DNA of 64,000 nt. Source: Burkholderia cenocepacia (GTDB lineage: Bacteria > Pseudomonadota > Gammaproteobacteria > Burkholderiales > Burkholderiaceae). Positions 46,880-55,760 of the stretch are shown piece by piece. The stretch covers positions 372,001-436,000 of the forward strand of contig NZ_CP060040.1 in NCBI RefSeq assembly GCF_014211915.1. The letters run 5' to 3'. Under the pieces are notes generated by a model. It saw only the letters and a list, made by a program, of their open reading frames with translations. It did not search any database and was not told the DNA's origin. The translations under genes were made by a program, and so were the position numbers. Position 1 is the first letter of the stretch; every line of letters begins with the position of its first letter.

Positions 46880-48010
46880 GAAACCCCGCCATTGATGGCG
46901 GGAAGGAAGGGCGTGCAGTTGACAGGCAGCTTCTTCCACGGGTTAGGATCGCCGGCATGATCCTTGTCTACCGCTACCGCGTGAAATCGCTCAACGGACT
47001 GCTTAACAAGTAGAGCCGTGCGGTGAACTTTTGCAACGACACGCAGAAGCACGCGCTCAAGTGGAACAAGAAGTGGCCGACGGGATTCGATCTGAACGTG
47101 CTGACGACCGGCAGCAGCAAGGCGCTCGGCATCCACTCCGGCACGGTCAACGCAACGTGCGAGCAATACGCGAAGTCGCGCAGCCAGCGTCGACGCCCTT
47201 ACCTGCGCTATCGCGGCAGGAAATCGCTGGGCTGGGTGCCGCTGAAGGGGCGTGACCTGAAGCGCGAGGGTGACGCGTTCCGTTTCGCCGGCAACACCTT
47301 CCGCGTGTTCAACAGCCGATCGCTTCCCGAAGGCAAGATCAAGGACGGCACCAACTTTGCGCAGGATGCGCGTGGTAATTGGTTCCTCAACATCGTGATC
47401 GAGATGCCCGATGTTCAGGCTCGTCCGATCCGTTCCGGCGTCGGCATCGATCTCGGCCTGAAAGACTTCGCCACACTTTCGACCGGCGAGAAGTTGCCCA
47501 ATGACCGGTTCGGCCGACGAGCGGCGGAAAAGCTGGCGAAAGCGCACCGTGCGCACAAGCACAAGCGGCATATCGCGAAGTTGCACGCCAAAGTGGCAAA
47601 TGTCCGTGCCGATTTTCAGCACAAGCTCGCGCTCGATCTGGTGCGGCGCTTCGATTACATCGCGGTCGGCAACGTGTCGGCCGCAAAACTCGCCAGAACC
47701 AGGATGGCGAAGAGCGTCTACGACGCATCCTGGTCGTCCTTCCGAAACAAGCTCCGCTACAAAGCGATCGCGCACGGGGCCACGTTCGAGGAAGTCGACG
47801 AAAGGAGTTCCACCCGGTCCTGTTCGGCGTGCGGGTCGAAAGACAGCACGACGCGGCCGAAAGGTATCGCAGGACTGCGAGTAAGAGAATGGGCCTGCAG
47901 TGACTGTGGTGTCGAGCATGATCGAGATATCAACGCTGCGCTGAACATTCTCCGATGCGGACGTGCATCGCCAGGTGTGGGAATCCTCTCCCTTTAGGGA
48001 GAGGAGGACG
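46880..48010 (+). mobile_element. IS605/IS1341-type TnpB element, degenerate
   Basis: The element has a left-end hairpin (CCCGCC 46885-46890 / GGCGGG 46897-46902) and, at the 3' end of tnpB, a perfect 9-bp hairpin (47984-47992 / 47997-48005, TTTA loop). No tnpA is present, so it belongs to the stand-alone tnpB group. The ends are inferred from these hairpins; exact cleavage sites are not proven. The 3' part of tnpB and the right hairpin are where an omega-RNA would be encoded. Confidence 0.7.
46957..47997 (+). pseudogene. tnpB: TnpB RNA-guided nuclease with nonsense codon
   Basis: Translation from ATG 46957 gives MILVYRYRVKSLNGLLNK and then TAG (47011-47013), where relatives have Gln. The frame resumes SRAVNFCNDTQKHALKW and is open to 47997 (about 340 codons). 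Four residues that I expect between VNF and CND also seem to be missing. RuvC-I (GIDLGLKDFATLS), the zinc ribbon (CSACGSKD, CSDCG) and RuvC-III (EHDRDINAALNILR) are intact. The RuvC-II position reads IAVGNVSAAKL, without the usual glutamate. A GTG at 47023 could start a protein lacking the first 22 residues. TnpB nicks DNA guided by an RNA from the element's right end. Confidence 0.85.
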
Positions 48011-48082
48011 TCAAGAATGGCGAAATCCTGCACATCGACGGCGGCGGCCGGCTGGTTTGAGCGGCGGGATGTCGGCCGGCGG

Positions 48083-49060
48083 TCAGCCAGCGGCAGGCGT
48101 CCCCTTGCCGCGCGCCGCGGTGCGTGGCGGCCGGGAATCCGGATACGCGCGCTGGCACACGGCGATGACCGTATCGCGCAGGCGGCGATGCACGGGGTCG
48201 CCGTGCATGCGCGGATGCCACAGCGCGGACACGAGGATCGCCGGCAGACGGACCGGGATCTCGAAACTGCGCAGCCCGAGGGCTTCGGTGAGCCCCTGCG
48301 AGCACGCGTTGCCGAGGCTCGAGCGCGGCACCAGCGCGATCAGGTCGGTGCTGGCCGCGACACGCATCGCGTCCGGGTAGCCTGGCACGACGACGTGCAC
48401 GACGGGGCCGTCGCCCGCGTTGACGGTCGAATCGTCGGCCAGCCCGCCGAAATCGCCGAGCTGGACCGCCATGACGTGGCGGCAGGCTGCATAGCGCGCG
48501 GGCGTGATCCGGGCCGACGCGAACAGCGGATGGCCGGCGCGCGCTACCGCGACGTGCCAGTCGTGAAAGAGCATGCGCGTGTGCAGCTCGGGTGCGTCGT
48601 CGCCGCGCTTGCCGATTTCGAGGTCGACCGTGCCGTCGCGCAGCGCTTGCGGGTCGCGGTCGAGCTTCGGGACGAAGCGGATACGCACGCGCGGCGCGAC
48701 GTCGCCGAGTGCGGCCACCACCGGGCCGGACAGCATTTCCATGAACGACGCGGCCGCCCGGATCGTGAACGTGGCCGTGAGCGTCGCGAGGTCGACGTCG
48801 GCTGTCGCCGGCCGGAGCACGGCGCGCGCGTCGCTCGCGACGGCATGCACGCGGTCGCGCAACGCGGCTGCGTGCGGCGTTGGCACGAGCTTGCGCCCGG
48901 CGCGCACGAGCAACTGGTCGCCGGTGGCGGTGCGCAGCCGCGTGAGCGTGCGGCTCATCGCGGACGTGCTCAGGCCCAGCCGGCGCGCGGCGCCGGTCAC
49001 GCTGGCTTCCGACAGCAGCACATCGAGCGCGGTGACGAGGTTCAGGTCGATGTCTTCCAT
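48083..49060 (-). CDS. LysR-family regulator
   Basis: From ATG 49060 the protein has 325 residues. MEDIDLNLVTALDVLLSEAS and VTGAARRLGLSTSAMSRTLT form the LysR headpiece of the NodD/LinR-like group, followed by an effector domain. The frame is open further upstream to 49285 but that extension has no homologous content. It is divergent from an SDR gene over 134 bp and probably controls it and the downstream operon. Confidence 0.9.
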   Translation of the reverse strand: MEDIDLNLVTALDVLLSEASVTGAARRLGLSTSAMSRTLTRLRTATGDQLLVRAGRKLVPTPHAAALRDRVHAVASDARAVLRPATADVDLATLTATFTIRAAASFMEMLSGPVVAALGDVAPRVRIRFVPKLDRDPQALRDGTVDLEIGKRGDDAPELHTRMLFHDWHVAVARAGHPLFASARITPARYAACRHVMAVQLGDFGGLADDSTVNAGDGPVVHVVVPGYPDAMRVAASTDLIALVPRSSLGNACSQGLTEALGLRSFEIPVRLPAILVSALWHPRMHGDPVHRRLRDTVIAVCQRAYPDSRPPRTAARGKGTPAAG

Positions 49061-49194
49061 GTGGACAGGATACGCCACTGTGCGGTTTGACATGGCGTTC
49101 GGTGCAACGATGGATTGCATCCGGTGCGTCTGGCGCCTGTCGTGGTGCCCGCCTATAGTGGTCGCATGACGAAACACGGCAAAGGCGAGAAACC

Positions 49195-49914
49195 ATGCAA
49201 TCGACTGAATCGAATCGACGAAACGCCCCCGCGATCCTCCTCGTCGCGGCGTCGCGCGGCCTCGGGCTGGCGATGGCGGAGGCATTCCTGAACAAGGGCT
49301 GGCACGTGACGGGCACGGTGCGCGAAGGATCGGGACGCACGAAGCTGCACGACCTGGCCGACCGGTTCGATGGCCGGCTCGAGATCGGCACGCTCGACAT
49401 CTGCGAGCCCGCGCAACTGGCCGCGCTTCGCGCGCGCCTGTCGGGCCGGCGCTTCGACGTGCTGTTCGTGAATGCCGGCACGACCAACGATCCGAATGAA
49501 ACGATCGGCGAAGTGACGACCGACGAATTCGTGCGCGTGATGATCACGAATGCGCTGGCGCCGATGCGCGCGATCGAGACGCTGCAGGATCTCGTGACCG
49601 ACGACGGGCTGATCGGCGCCATGTCGTCGGGGCAGGGCAGCGTCGCGAACAACGTGACCGGAATGCGCGAGGTGTATCGCGGCAGCAAGGCGGCGCTGAA
49701 CCAGTTCATGCGCAGCTTCGCGGCACGTCAGGCCGATACGCGCCGCGCGCTGGCGCTGATGGCGCCCGGCTGGGTCCGCACCGAACTCGGCGGACCCGAT
49801 GCACGCCTGACCATCGAGGAGAGCGTGCCGAGCCTCGTCGACGTGTTGCTCGCGAAGCGGGCGCGGCCCGGGCTCGAATACCTCGACTATCTGGGACGCA
49901 CGGTGCCCTGGTAA
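49195..49914 (+). CDS. Short-chain dehydrogenase/reductase
   Basis: The 239-residue protein has APAILLVAASRGLGLAMAEA at the cofactor site, a degenerate TGxxxGxG. The NNAG-equivalent is VLFVNAGTTND and the active-site Tyr-Lys lies in REVYRGSKAALNQFMRS. It ends RTVPW. The divergent LysR gene is the likely regulator. An ABM-fold protein and iron alcohol dehydrogenase follow on the same strand, which suggests a small redox pathway; the substrate is unknown. Confidence 0.88.
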   Translation: MQSTESNRRNAPAILLVAASRGLGLAMAEAFLNKGWHVTGTVREGSGRTKLHDLADRFDGRLEIGTLDICEPAQLAALRARLSGRRFDVLFVNAGTTNDPNETIGEVTTDEFVRVMITNALAPMRAIETLQDLVTDDGLIGAMSSGQGSVANNVTGMREVYRGSKAALNQFMRSFAARQADTRRALALMAPGWVRTELGGPDARLTIEESVPSLVDVLLAKRARPGLEYLDYLGRTVPW

Positions 49915-50158
49915 GCAGCGTGGTGGCGCAAGCGCACGGGCGGCCGGCCGGGCTCCTGTTCGCCGTGAGCGTGCCGTGAGGGATTGGGTTCGATGTTTTC
50001 GCGGCCGGTCGCGGCACTGCGAAGGCCGTGCCGATTCAATACAATGCGACGACGCGTCAGTGATACGGTGCCGCCTCATCGCGTTTGAATCCATCCGGTT
50101 CATCGCGGCTGGGGTGCGCTCCCGTCATGACGGGCTTGTGTCGAACCTGGAGCGCAGC

Positions 50159-50494
50159 ATGAACGAACCCTACCTGCAGGTCATCGCGCATTACTTCGCG
50201 AAGCCCGGCAACGGCGACCGCGTGATCGAACTGCTTGCGGAACTTGCGCCGGCCACGCGGGCCGAGCCGAAGAATCTCGACTACGCGTATTTCCGGTCGC
50301 CGGAGCACCCCGACCACATCGTGATTCTCGAACGCTATCGCGATGCCGACGGCCTCGACGCGCATCGGGAAACGCCGCATTTCCAGCGGATCGGAATCGG
50401 GGCGATCATGCCGTTGCTCGATCGCCGCGACGTGTCCCGCTACATGGTGCAGCCGGACACTGGCACGGCGACGCCACCGGGAGGCACCCGATGA
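50159..50494 (+). CDS. Antibiotic-biosynthesis-monooxygenase-fold protein
   Basis: From ATG 50159, with CTGGAG upstream, the protein has 111 residues. LQVIAHYFAKPGNGDRVIEL and LDYAYFRSPEHPDHIVILER are the ABM (YgiN-like) ferredoxin fold, followed by the HRETPHFQRI segment. Such small proteins may act as quinol monooxygenases or binding proteins. The stop overlaps the iron alcohol dehydrogenase ATG, so they are co-translated. Confidence 0.83.
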   Translation: MNEPYLQVIAHYFAKPGNGDRVIELLAELAPATRAEPKNLDYAYFRSPEHPDHIVILERYRDADGLDAHRETPHFQRIGIGAIMPLLDRRDVSRYMVQPDTGTATPPGGTR

Positions 50495-51648
50495 ACCCGT
50501 TTCAATTCCGTACCGTTCCGACCCAGATCGTCGAATTCGGCGCCGCGCGCCGGCTCGGCGCGCTGTTGCGCGAACGCTTTCCGGCGCTCGTGCGGCTGTG
50601 CGTCGTCACCGATGCGTTCCTGCATCGCAGCGGCGTGCTCGCGCCCGCGCTGGAGAGCCTCGCCGCGCACGGCTGGCAGGTCACCGTGATCGACGACGTG
50701 ATCGCCGATCCGCCCGAGCACGTGGTGCTCGAAGCCACCGCGCGGGCCGTCGCGGCCGATGCCGAGATCGTGCTCGGGCTCGGCGGCGGCTCGTCGATGG
50801 ACGTCGCGAAGCTGATCGCGGTGCTCGCGCCGGGGCAGCAGGCGCTGGCCGACATGTACGGCGTCGACAAGGTCGCGAGCGCGCGGCTGCCGCTCGTGCA
50901 GATGCCGACCACGGCCGGCACGGGCTCCGAGGTCACGGCCGTGTCGATCGTCACGGTCGGCGAGGCGCGCAAGATGGGGGTCGTGTCGCCGCATCTGTTC
51001 GCCGACGTCGCGATCCTCGACGCGGAACTCACGCTCGGCCTGCCGCGCGCGGCGACGGCCGCCACCGGCATCGACGCGATGGTGCATGCGATCGAGGCGT
51101 ACACATCCGCGCGGCTGAAGAATCCGGTGTCCGACATGCTGGCCACGCACGCGCTGACGCTGCTGTCGCGCAACCTGCTGCCCGCCTGCGACGACGGGCA
51201 GAACCGGCACGCGCGCGAAGCGATGCTGGTCGGCGCGATGTTCGCGGGGCAGGCGTTCGCGAATGCGCCGGTCGCGGCCGTGCACGCGCTGGCCTATCCG
51301 GTCGGCGGGATCTTCCACGTGCCGCACGGGCTGTCGAATGCGCTGGTGCTGCCGCACGTGCTGCGCTTCAATGCGCCGGCCGCCGCGCCGCTGTATGCGG
51401 AACTGGCAGCCATCGTCGCGCCGTCGGCCACGGGTAGCGACGAAGCGAAAACGCATGCGCTGATCGCGGAGATCGACCGGCTGATCGTCGCGACGGGCAT
51501 TCCGCGCACGTTGCGCGAGGTCGGTATCGGCGAGGCCGACCTGCCGAGGATGGCGTCGGACGCGATGCTGCAGACACGCCTGCTCGTGAACAATCCGCGC
51601 GAGGTGACCGAGGCCGACGCGCTGGAGATTTACCGGCAGGCCTGGTGA
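50491..51648 (+). CDS. Iron-containing alcohol dehydrogenase
   Basis: The 385-residue protein has the GGGSSMDVAK nucleotide-binding motif (about residues 98-107) and the TTAGTGSEVT block. Metal ligands lie in TGIDAMVHAIEAY and in AVHALAYPVGGIFHVPHGLS, the type III ADH signature. It oxidises or reduces an alcohol/aldehyde with NAD(P). Its ATG overlaps the ABM-fold gene. Confidence 0.92.
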   Translation: MNPFQFRTVPTQIVEFGAARRLGALLRERFPALVRLCVVTDAFLHRSGVLAPALESLAAHGWQVTVIDDVIADPPEHVVLEATARAVAADAEIVLGLGGGSSMDVAKLIAVLAPGQQALADMYGVDKVASARLPLVQMPTTAGTGSEVTAVSIVTVGEARKMGVVSPHLFADVAILDAELTLGLPRAATAATGIDAMVHAIEAYTSARLKNPVSDMLATHALTLLSRNLLPACDDGQNRHAREAMLVGAMFAGQAFANAPVAAVHALAYPVGGIFHVPHGLSNALVLPHVLRFNAPAAAPLYAELAAIVAPSATGSDEAKTHALIAEIDRLIVATGIPRTLREVGIGEADLPRMASDAMLQTRLLVNNPREVTEADALEIYRQAW

Positions 51649-51684
51649 CGCGGCGGGCGGGCGTGGCGCGTCGCCCGGCACGAT

Positions 51685-52848
51685 TCAAGATGCGCGCACG
51701 GCCTGCCGAGCGGGCCGTGCCGCGACCCACGCGCATGCCAGCGCGACGGCCACCAGCACGCAGCCGGCCGACGGTGTAACGAGCAGCGCATCGCGCCCGA
51801 CGAGCACGCCGCCGAGCGCCGATCCGAGCGCGACGCCCGCATGCATCGCCGATACGTTGAGGCCGACGCTCGCATCGGCCAGCGTCGGCCCGGTGTGAAT
51901 CAGATAGTTCTGCACGATCGGCGAGATCGACCAGCTGATGCCGCCCCACAGCATCATCGCGGGCACGAACACGAGCGGCGACGCACCGGCCGCCGGCAGC
52001 GCGGCCATCGCGACGAGAAACACGGCAGGGCATGCGCACAGCGCGCGCGCTGCGCCGAGCCGATCCGAGCAGAACCCGCCGAGCCACGCACCGGTCACGC
52101 CGGCCATCCCGAACGCGACGTACAAGCCTTCGAGCGCCGCCGCGCCGGGCGACAGCACGGCCTGCAGATACGGCGTGAGATACGCGAACAGCGTGAAATG
52201 GCCGCCGATCATTGCGATCGACACACATTGCGCGGCGAGCAATCGCGGTTGCGACAGCACGGCGCGATACGACGGCATGCCGGGCGCGCCGGCCGCGGCC
52301 GGTGTCATGCGCGGCAGCCCACGCGCGAGCCAGATCCCGAGCGGCAGCGCGGCCACCGCGATCGACACGAACACCGCGCGCCAGCCGGCCCATTCGGCGA
52401 TGCGCATCCCGATCGGCACGCCGAGCACGAGCGATGCGCTGATCCCCATGAAGACGATGCCGATCGCACGGCCGCGTTGCGACACCGGCGCGAGTTCCGC
52501 CGCGAACCGCGTCGCGACGAGGATCAGCGTCGCGCAGCTCGCGGCCATCAGCACGCGCGCAGCGAACAGGCTCGCATAGCCGGGGCTTGCGGCGGCGCAC
52601 AGGTTGGCGGCCGCGAACGCGCCGAGCGCCGCGAGCAGCGCGGTGCGCCGTTCGACCCGTGCGACGAACGAGGCCGCCACCAGCGCGGCGAGCGCGAACA
52701 CGGCGGAGAAGATCGTGGTGAGATGTCCGGCAGCGGCGATCGAGACGTGAAGGCCGGCGGAGATCGCCGGCAGGATGCCGACGCAGATGTTTTCGGCAAC
52801 GCCGGCCAGGAACACGGCGGCGGCCAGCAGATACACGCGAACGTCCAA
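51685..52848 (-). CDS. MFS exporter of the DHA1/AraJ type
   Basis: The 387-residue protein has 12 helices. It begins with TTG 52848 preceded by GGAGG at 7-8 nt, which makes this start credible. Blocks such as FLAGVAENICVGILPAISAG and SQRGRAIGIVFMGISASLVL fit the arabinose-efflux/drug-efflux MFS group. It is convergent with the iron alcohol dehydrogenase gene. The exported compound is unknown. Confidence 0.85.
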   Translation of the reverse strand: MDVRVYLLAAAVFLAGVAENICVGILPAISAGLHVSIAAAGHLTTIFSAVFALAALVAASFVARVERRTALLAALGAFAAANLCAAASPGYASLFAARVLMAASCATLILVATRFAAELAPVSQRGRAIGIVFMGISASLVLGVPIGMRIAEWAGWRAVFVSIAVAALPLGIWLARGLPRMTPAAAGAPGMPSYRAVLSQPRLLAAQCVSIAMIGGHFTLFAYLTPYLQAVLSPGAAALEGLYVAFGMAGVTGAWLGGFCSDRLGAARALCACPAVFLVAMAALPAAGASPLVFVPAMMLWGGISWSISPIVQNYLIHTGPTLADASVGLNVSAMHAGVALGSALGGVLVGRDALLVTPSAGCVLVAVALACAWVAARPARQAVRAS

Positions 52849-53071
52849 CGCAAACCCCTCCTGTACGCGCGATGCGACGGCGCCGGGCAGGGGCGCGGCC
52901 GCATCGGATCGAATCGACGGATGGGTTTCGACGCGAGGCTTCGGTTATCCCGGAAAGGAGGACGGTACCGCACGGTCGGAACGCGCGCAAGTGCCGGCGT
53001 GCGGTCGTGGCGGCGTCGGGCGGCGGACGCGGAGAACAGGACGGGGGGCGGCACGCCGCCGCCCACCGCGC

Positions 53072-55252
53072 TTACATGCGCGCCGCGTCGGCGCCGGCCG
53101 CGACCACGTAGGCCGACGCCTGCTTCGTGCCGTCCGGCTTCGTTTGCAGGTACACGCCCTGGATTTCCGGCTCGAAGCCCGGCAGTGCGTTGATCCCGGC
53201 TTCGAGCGCGCGGAAGTAGTCGAGCGCCGGGCCGCCCCACGCTTCGCCGGGCACCACGCAGAAGATGCCGGGCGGATAGGGCAGCGCGCCTTCGGTCGCG
53301 ATCCGGCCTTCGATGCGCTCGAGCGTGACGAGCTCGACGTTGTTGCGGATCAGCTCGGCATTCGCGGCCTGCGGCAGCATCGCCTGCTTGGGGAACTGCG
53401 CACGCCGGAACATCTGTTTCTGCAGGTGCTTCATGTCGTGGCTGCGGTAGAAGTCGTGCATGCGCTGGCACAGCTGCCGCAGGCGCATCGTGCCGTACAG
53501 CTCCGGATATGCTTCGCACAGCGACGGAATCGCTTCGCGCAGCGGTGTGTCCTGGTCGAGATGGCGCTCGAACTGCGCGAGGTGCGCAACCAGATGCTGC
53601 AGCTTGCCGAAGCTCTCCGACGGCGTGAGCAGGAACAGGATCGTGTACAGGTCGGCCTTCTCCGGCACGACGCCGTGCTCGCGCAGGTAGCGCGCGAGGA
53701 TCGGCGCCGGTGCGCCGAACGCCGCGTATTCGTGCGTGTCGCGATCGATGCCGGGCGTGGTCAGCAGCAGCTTGCACGGATCGACGAAATACTGGTCGTC
53801 CGCATAGCCTTCGAAGCCGTGCCACGTGTCGGCCGGGTGGAAGCGGAAGAAGCGCAGGTCGTCGACGATCTGCTCGGTCGGATAGTCGGCCCACGGGCGG
53901 CCGTCGATCTCTTGCGGGACGAACGGACGGATCTGCCGGCAGGTTTTCAGCAGCAGCTTGCGCGCATCGACGCCGTGTGCGACGCAGTCGCGCCACAGGC
54001 GCCTGCCGGCCGGGCCCGCATGCATCTGCGCGTTGACGTCGAGCGCCGCGAACATCGGGTAGAACGGGCTCGTCGACGCGTGGATCATGTACGCGTTGTT
54101 GAAGCGCCGGTGATCGCAGAAACGCTTCTGGCCTTCGATGTGGCGATCCTTCTTGTGGATCTGCGACGTCTGTGAGAAGCCGGCCTGTTGCTTGTGCACC
54201 GACTGCGTGACGAAGATGCCGGGATCGTCCGGGCCGAGCGTGAGCATCAGCGGCGAGCAGTCCTGCATCATCGGAATGAACTGCTCGTAGCCGACCCACG
54301 CCGAATCGAACAGGATGTAGTCGCACAGATGCCCGATCCGGTCGACGATTTCGCGTGCGTTGTAGATCGTGCCGTCGTAGGTGCCGAGCTGGATCACCGC
54401 GAGCCGGAACGGGCGCGGCAGGTCGGCGCGCTCGGGCGCGACGTCGCGGATCGCGTCGCGAATGCGCGCTTCGCCGAGCGCCGCGCTGTCGACGCCGCCG
54501 ATGAGACCCCACGCATTGCGCGCGGTCTCGAGGTAGACGGGTCGCGCGCCGGACAGCACGAGCGCGCCGAGGTGCACGGACTTGTGGTTGTTGCGGTCGA
54601 ACAGCACGAGATCGTCGGGCGCGAGCAGCGCGCTCGTGACGACCTTGTTCGACGTCGACGTGCCGTTCAGTACGAACCAGGTCTTGTCCGCGTTGTAGAT
54701 CCTTGCGGCGTTGCGCTGCGCTTCCAGCGCGGGCCCTTCATGGATCAGCAGGTCGCCGAGCCGGACGTCCGCGTTGCAGAGGTCCGCGCGAAACAGCGTC
54801 TCGCCGAAGAAGTCGAAGAACATCCGGCCGAGCGGATGGTTCGAGAAGAACTGGCCGCCCTGGTGGCCCGGGCAGTCGAATTCGACATAGCCGCGCTGCA
54901 CGTAGTCGCGCATGACCTTGAAGAACGGCGGCAGCAGGTTCTCGCTGTAGATGTCGGCGGCGGCGGAGATCTGCCGTCCGTAGTAATGGCGGCCGCCGTG
55001 CCGGAGCTGGATCACGCCGCTCGCGCGCGGCAGGACCGACGGCGGCACTTCCTGGTCGGGCTCGACCGCGACGAAGAACGGAATCGCGAAACCGGTTCGC
55101 TCGACGGTTTTCAGTATCTTTTCCGCGGCATCGATGCCGACGACGATGGCCGCGATATTCGTGAAATCGGTCTGAAATACGTCGACCTGTTCATGCGTGG
55201 TGAGAAAGGCGCCGATCAGCGCCGGCTCGACTGCGATTTTCAACAGGCTCAC
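53072..55252 (-). CDS. Biodegradative-type ornithine decarboxylase
   Basis: From GTG 55252, with CGGAGAG 5 nt upstream, the protein has 726 residues; an upstream ATG (55291) adds 13. It has the N-terminal wing domain, a PLP fold-type I core with SVHKQQAGFSQTSQIHKKDR (Lys about 354, cf. Lys355 of E. coli SpeC/SpeF) and the C-terminal domain. EFDCPGHQGGQFFSNHPLGR is another ornithine-decarboxylase block. It turns ornithine into putrescine, consuming a proton. It is divergent from an AdiA-like arginine decarboxylase and antiporter, pointing to acid-stress or polyamine use. Confidence 0.9.
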   Translation of the reverse strand: MSLLKIAVEPALIGAFLTTHEQVDVFQTDFTNIAAIVVGIDAAEKILKTVERTGFAIPFFVAVEPDQEVPPSVLPRASGVIQLRHGGRHYYGRQISAAADIYSENLLPPFFKVMRDYVQRGYVEFDCPGHQGGQFFSNHPLGRMFFDFFGETLFRADLCNADVRLGDLLIHEGPALEAQRNAARIYNADKTWFVLNGTSTSNKVVTSALLAPDDLVLFDRNNHKSVHLGALVLSGARPVYLETARNAWGLIGGVDSAALGEARIRDAIRDVAPERADLPRPFRLAVIQLGTYDGTIYNAREIVDRIGHLCDYILFDSAWVGYEQFIPMMQDCSPLMLTLGPDDPGIFVTQSVHKQQAGFSQTSQIHKKDRHIEGQKRFCDHRRFNNAYMIHASTSPFYPMFAALDVNAQMHAGPAGRRLWRDCVAHGVDARKLLLKTCRQIRPFVPQEIDGRPWADYPTEQIVDDLRFFRFHPADTWHGFEGYADDQYFVDPCKLLLTTPGIDRDTHEYAAFGAPAPILARYLREHGVVPEKADLYTILFLLTPSESFGKLQHLVAHLAQFERHLDQDTPLREAIPSLCEAYPELYGTMRLRQLCQRMHDFYRSHDMKHLQKQMFRRAQFPKQAMLPQAANAELIRNNVELVTLERIEGRIATEGALPYPPGIFCVVPGEAWGGPALDYFRALEAGINALPGFEPEIQGVYLQTKPDGTKQASAYVVAAGADAARM

Positions 55253-55760
55253 GCGAACTCTCCGGTAAATGACCTGAAACGGGAGCCGCATTCGCGCCGG
55301 GACGCAATCGTGAATCGATACGCGCTACAGCCGATTGAAAACGGTCCCGCGAATGCTGAATGCCGATTGCGCATTGCACCAGAAAGCCTTGCGCGGCGCG
55401 GCACGAGCGCGATGGGGCAAGGCCCGGCGCAGCCGATCGTAGCAACAAATGCACGCGGATTCAATCGATCGGAATCAGCAATTCCATGGCGGCATGAGCA
55501 TGATCAAGTCATCGGGAATTGGCGTGCTGCAGCGCACATAAAAATGATCCAATGATGAAAATCCGATTCGAAAGGGCCGATTGTTTCACCGAATCGTCGG
55601 CTTCTCATCGAAAGGCATCCATGGCATAGTCGGCTCCGAACTGGATGGCGAATCAAGCCGGAATTGCGCGCGTCTCATGCCGCTGCCCGTGACTGCTTCC
55701 CGCGTGCTCGTGAGACGAACGATACCAATCGAAGAGCAACGCAACAGCGAGGGCAACATC
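55253..55760. promoter_or_regulatory. Divergent decarboxylase control region
   Basis: The 508-bp gap between the two decarboxylase genes is more AT-rich than its flanks, especially 55480-55580. Frames upstream of the adiA-like start at 55761 continue but lack homologous content. No promoter, leader peptide or operator can be fixed with confidence. Confidence 0.4.
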
